NCBI RefSeq assembly: GCF_020085105.1
Contig: NC_058053.1
Coordinates: 814,888 to 878,887 of the forward strand
Source of the DNA: Siniperca chuatsi
Taxonomy: Eukaryota > Chordata > Actinopteri > Centrarchiformes > Sinipercidae
Length of the DNA stretch: 64,000 bases
Direction: 5' to 3'
The notes under the pieces are model-generated. The model had not been told where the DNA came from. It made no database searches and saw only the letters and a program-made list of their open reading frames with translations. The position numbers and the translations under genes were made by a program. Below are positions 61,914-64,000 of this stretch, one piece after another. The first letter of the stretch is position 1. Each line of letters starts with the position of its first letter.

Positions 61914-62762
61914 CTTTCTGTACAGTGTGCCTGTGCAACAATAAATACACGCTAAATCAATGCAATAATAACAACGACGTCAAAATATCTTCAACCTGTA
62001 ATTAGTTATATAGCATCGTGCATAAAAACAGAGCCGCAATCAATCAGCTGCGATAAACTCTCTAACCTTGTCCCAGTGACGCCTGCAGTGCAACTAGGCT
62101 AACTGTTAGAAAATAAACGTGGATACTGGCTGTTGCCTTCTGATAAATAAGATTATTCTATGCTTTTCTTCTGGAGGTTAGCACTCTGGAAGCACCTCAC
62201 AGCAGGCTGGACATGGCTCAGTCCGAGTATATCACCTTTTATGCAACACTTGGATGTGACAGTCACCGCCCCCTTCCAGACAAAGCATGTGTTGTTCGTT
62301 ATGAATGTCTTTTTTACAGTCTGTGAATCTTATATATGGTTAATATTCGATCTTTTTTGTCTATGTTGACCATGGATGTGTTGTTATATCTATGTGTGAA
62401 CAATGTACTGTAAAAAATACTGTAAATTGTTGCTCACTCACTCGTTTGGCCAACTTTTCGTACTAAATTTGATAGATTCAAGTGGCTTTAGTGTTATGAA
62501 TGCAGCTATAGTAAAGTTACTTACTCTACTTGAATACTTAAATTTTATATTATTGTTTAGAAAGCTAAACGTATGTATTTCATTTAGCACACCCCCTGTC
62601 TTCTCCACCTAGAGGAACCTTAACAGCTGATTTGTGTACATTCTGTACTTTCTCGAGGGGGCGTGTGTTGTGTAGTTGGTGACGTAATTTGCGCGCGACA
62701 AAATACCATAAAGCTCTCCCTCTCCGCGTGGGCTAACGTCGCATGTTACACACACATCAGTC
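61914..62762. promoter_or_regulatory. Divergent promoter region (NDUFV3-like chimera / WDR4-like)
   Basis: 849 bp separate the two start codons. On the WDR4 side it contains tggtgacgtaatttgcgcgc (62677-62696), a CRE-like TGACGTAA beside a CpG-rich word. A TATA-like box is not obvious. The head-to-head layout matches WDR4/NDUFV3 in human. Confidence 0.45.
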
Positions 62763-62845
62763 ATGACTGCTGTCGGCTTCTGTGGAGAGTGGTTTATCTT
62801 CACTTGCGACAAGAAACTCGTAGCAATTCACACCAAACAGGCCAG
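62763..62845 (+). CDS. wdr4: First coding exon, probably WDR4 (tRNA m7G methyltransferase non-catalytic subunit)
   Basis: ATG at 62763 opens 27 codons plus two bases (MTAVGFCGEWFIFTCDKKLV, then AIHTKQA) to an AG|GTTTGA donor at 62845. The text looks like the first blade of a WD-repeat protein. The identification rests mainly on position: in human WDR4 is divergent to NDUFV3. WDR4 partners METTL1 in the nucleus to place m7G46 on tRNAs. The remaining exons would be beyond 64 kb or in 62.8-64 kb unseen by me. An unrelated short frame is possible. Confidence 0.5.
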
Positions 62846-64000
62846 GTTTGAATCACTTTAAACCTTTCCTTCATAGTTTGTGAGTTATGTGCCGAAGGGG
62901 CAGGTTATATTTGCTGTCTAGCAGTGTTAGCTAGCTGGCAGTCATTCGCCATCCTACACAGGTTTGGAAAGACTCAGAAAGCATGGAGAAATGTCAAGTT
63001 AATTTCAAGATTTTCATAAGTTAGGTAATTGCACATACGTTTGGAAACGTGTACGAAGATGTTGTGGCATCTGTGTGACACAGTTTGGCCGTCATCTCAG
63101 CATCATCAGCAGCAGCAGCATCGTATCGCTTTGATCTTTTTCACTACTTGTGCCAACACAATTTCAGTAACAATGTAGCCTAAAACAATGAAAAATACAG
63201 TGTTCGATACTTTACCTAGAGAAAGTATAATTTTACAGACCCTTTTATAAGCCAGATGTGCCACGATGTTGTAAATGTTATCACAAGAACGATGTCTAAA
63301 TAAAATACAGTATAAAACTGACTTGACTTGCTTGCTTGACATGCTCCTGAAAGGATTCATTAATTAAGTCAATTAATTGATTTGTTGATTAGCAGAAAAG
63401 TCAGCTGCATCTATTTTGATAATTACATAACAAGAATTTAAATCTGTTCTCAATTAAAGATACCAAGCATTCTCTGACTGGTTCCCAGCTTCTCCAGTGT
63501 GAGGATTTGCTGCTTTTCTCTAATTTATAATATTGTAAATATTGTAAATGAGTATCTTGCGGTTTTGGAATGTTGCTCGGACCAGACAAGACATTTGAAT
63601 ATGTCACTTTGGACTCTGTAAAATTTTGATGGGCTTCCCCCCCCTAATTTTCTTACATTCTGTATACAAAATGATTGATTGTTTGAAAAAAATAATCTGC
63701 AGATTAATCAATAATGAGAACTTTATAAACTGCAGCCATATTCTGATTAGAGAATAAGTAGATTACGAATCTGACCAGACATTCCATATCAGCTTTCAGT
63801 AATTGACAGTTTTTGGTACTGTTACTGACACATTTAAGTCAGTACCAAAAAATGTTTGAGGTCTGCATCAGAAAGCTCCCAGATTTCCTTCTGAGTAGGG
63901 CTGCAAATGTAGTTTTTTTTTTTTTTTTTTATCAATTGATTTATCATTTAGTCTATAAAATGTTAAGACAGTGAAAAATGCCATTCACAATTTCCCTGAG
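62846..64000 (+). other. Probable WDR4 intron 1; nothing else recognised
   Basis: AT-rich. Contains an (AGC)n-like cluster near 63105-63122 and a poly(T) run at 63914-63930. I did not find a second WD exon. Confidence 0.35.

Overview
The window is nuclear DNA of a ray-finned (teleost) fish. The genes are split by GT-AG introns and are vertebrate orthologues. The repeats are of typical teleost kinds: L2-type LINE copies and their shared 3' tails, an L1-like LINE, Tc1/mariner, hAT, PIF/Harbinger and TTAA elements, tRNA-headed SINEs and microsatellites. I saw no bacterial operon, CRISPR array or viral genome.

Layout. About 1-9.4 kb is repeat-rich: a decayed L2 LINE on the minus strand, an L1-like LINE split by a hAT-like insertion, L2 tails and a TTAA-flanked inverted-repeat element. 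From 9463 to 20545 (+) lie six exons coding the whole serine-protease domain of a TMPRSS3-like transmembrane protease. Its upstream membrane/LDLRA/SRCR exons are not in view. Its first intron holds a dead Tc1 transposon seated exactly in the centre of a ~180-bp-arm palindrome. Convergent to it, 22437-36281 (-) is a complete PKNOX1 (PREP1) TALE-homeobox gene: ten coding exons, 441 codons plus stop, all intron phases matching. About 0.7 kb behind its 5' exon, 36981-43712 (-) is NDUFV3 (complex I 10-kDa flavoprotein subunit), four exons with a 1245-nt frame-neutral exon 3.

From 50611 to 61913 (-) lies the most striking object. Its exons 1-3 are a diverged copy of NDUFV3 exons 1-3 (mitochondrial leader plus an Ala/Pro/Glu-rich long exon with a 75-bp tandem array), and its exons 4-6 code ATP synthase coupling factor 6 (ATP5PF). 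All six exons join in frame, and exon 3 can again be skipped without a frame change. The locus therefore looks like an NDUFV3/ATP5PF chimera that would make a short F6-like mitochondrial protein (about 123 aa) and a long one (about 571 aa). Head-to-head with it, at 62763 (+), is a first coding exon I assign tentatively to WDR4, which is NDUFV3's divergent neighbour in human.

The order WDR4 / NDUFV3-like / NDUFV3 / PKNOX1 with TMPRSS3 nearby matches human 21q22.3 gene content, which supports the calls. Between 45.2 and 46.2 kb (-) three small well-spliced exons ahead of a poly(A) signal suggest an unrecognised short gene or lncRNA. The remaining intergenic and intronic DNA is mostly repeat debris, including two hammerhead-ribozyme-like motifs of Penelope-like type.
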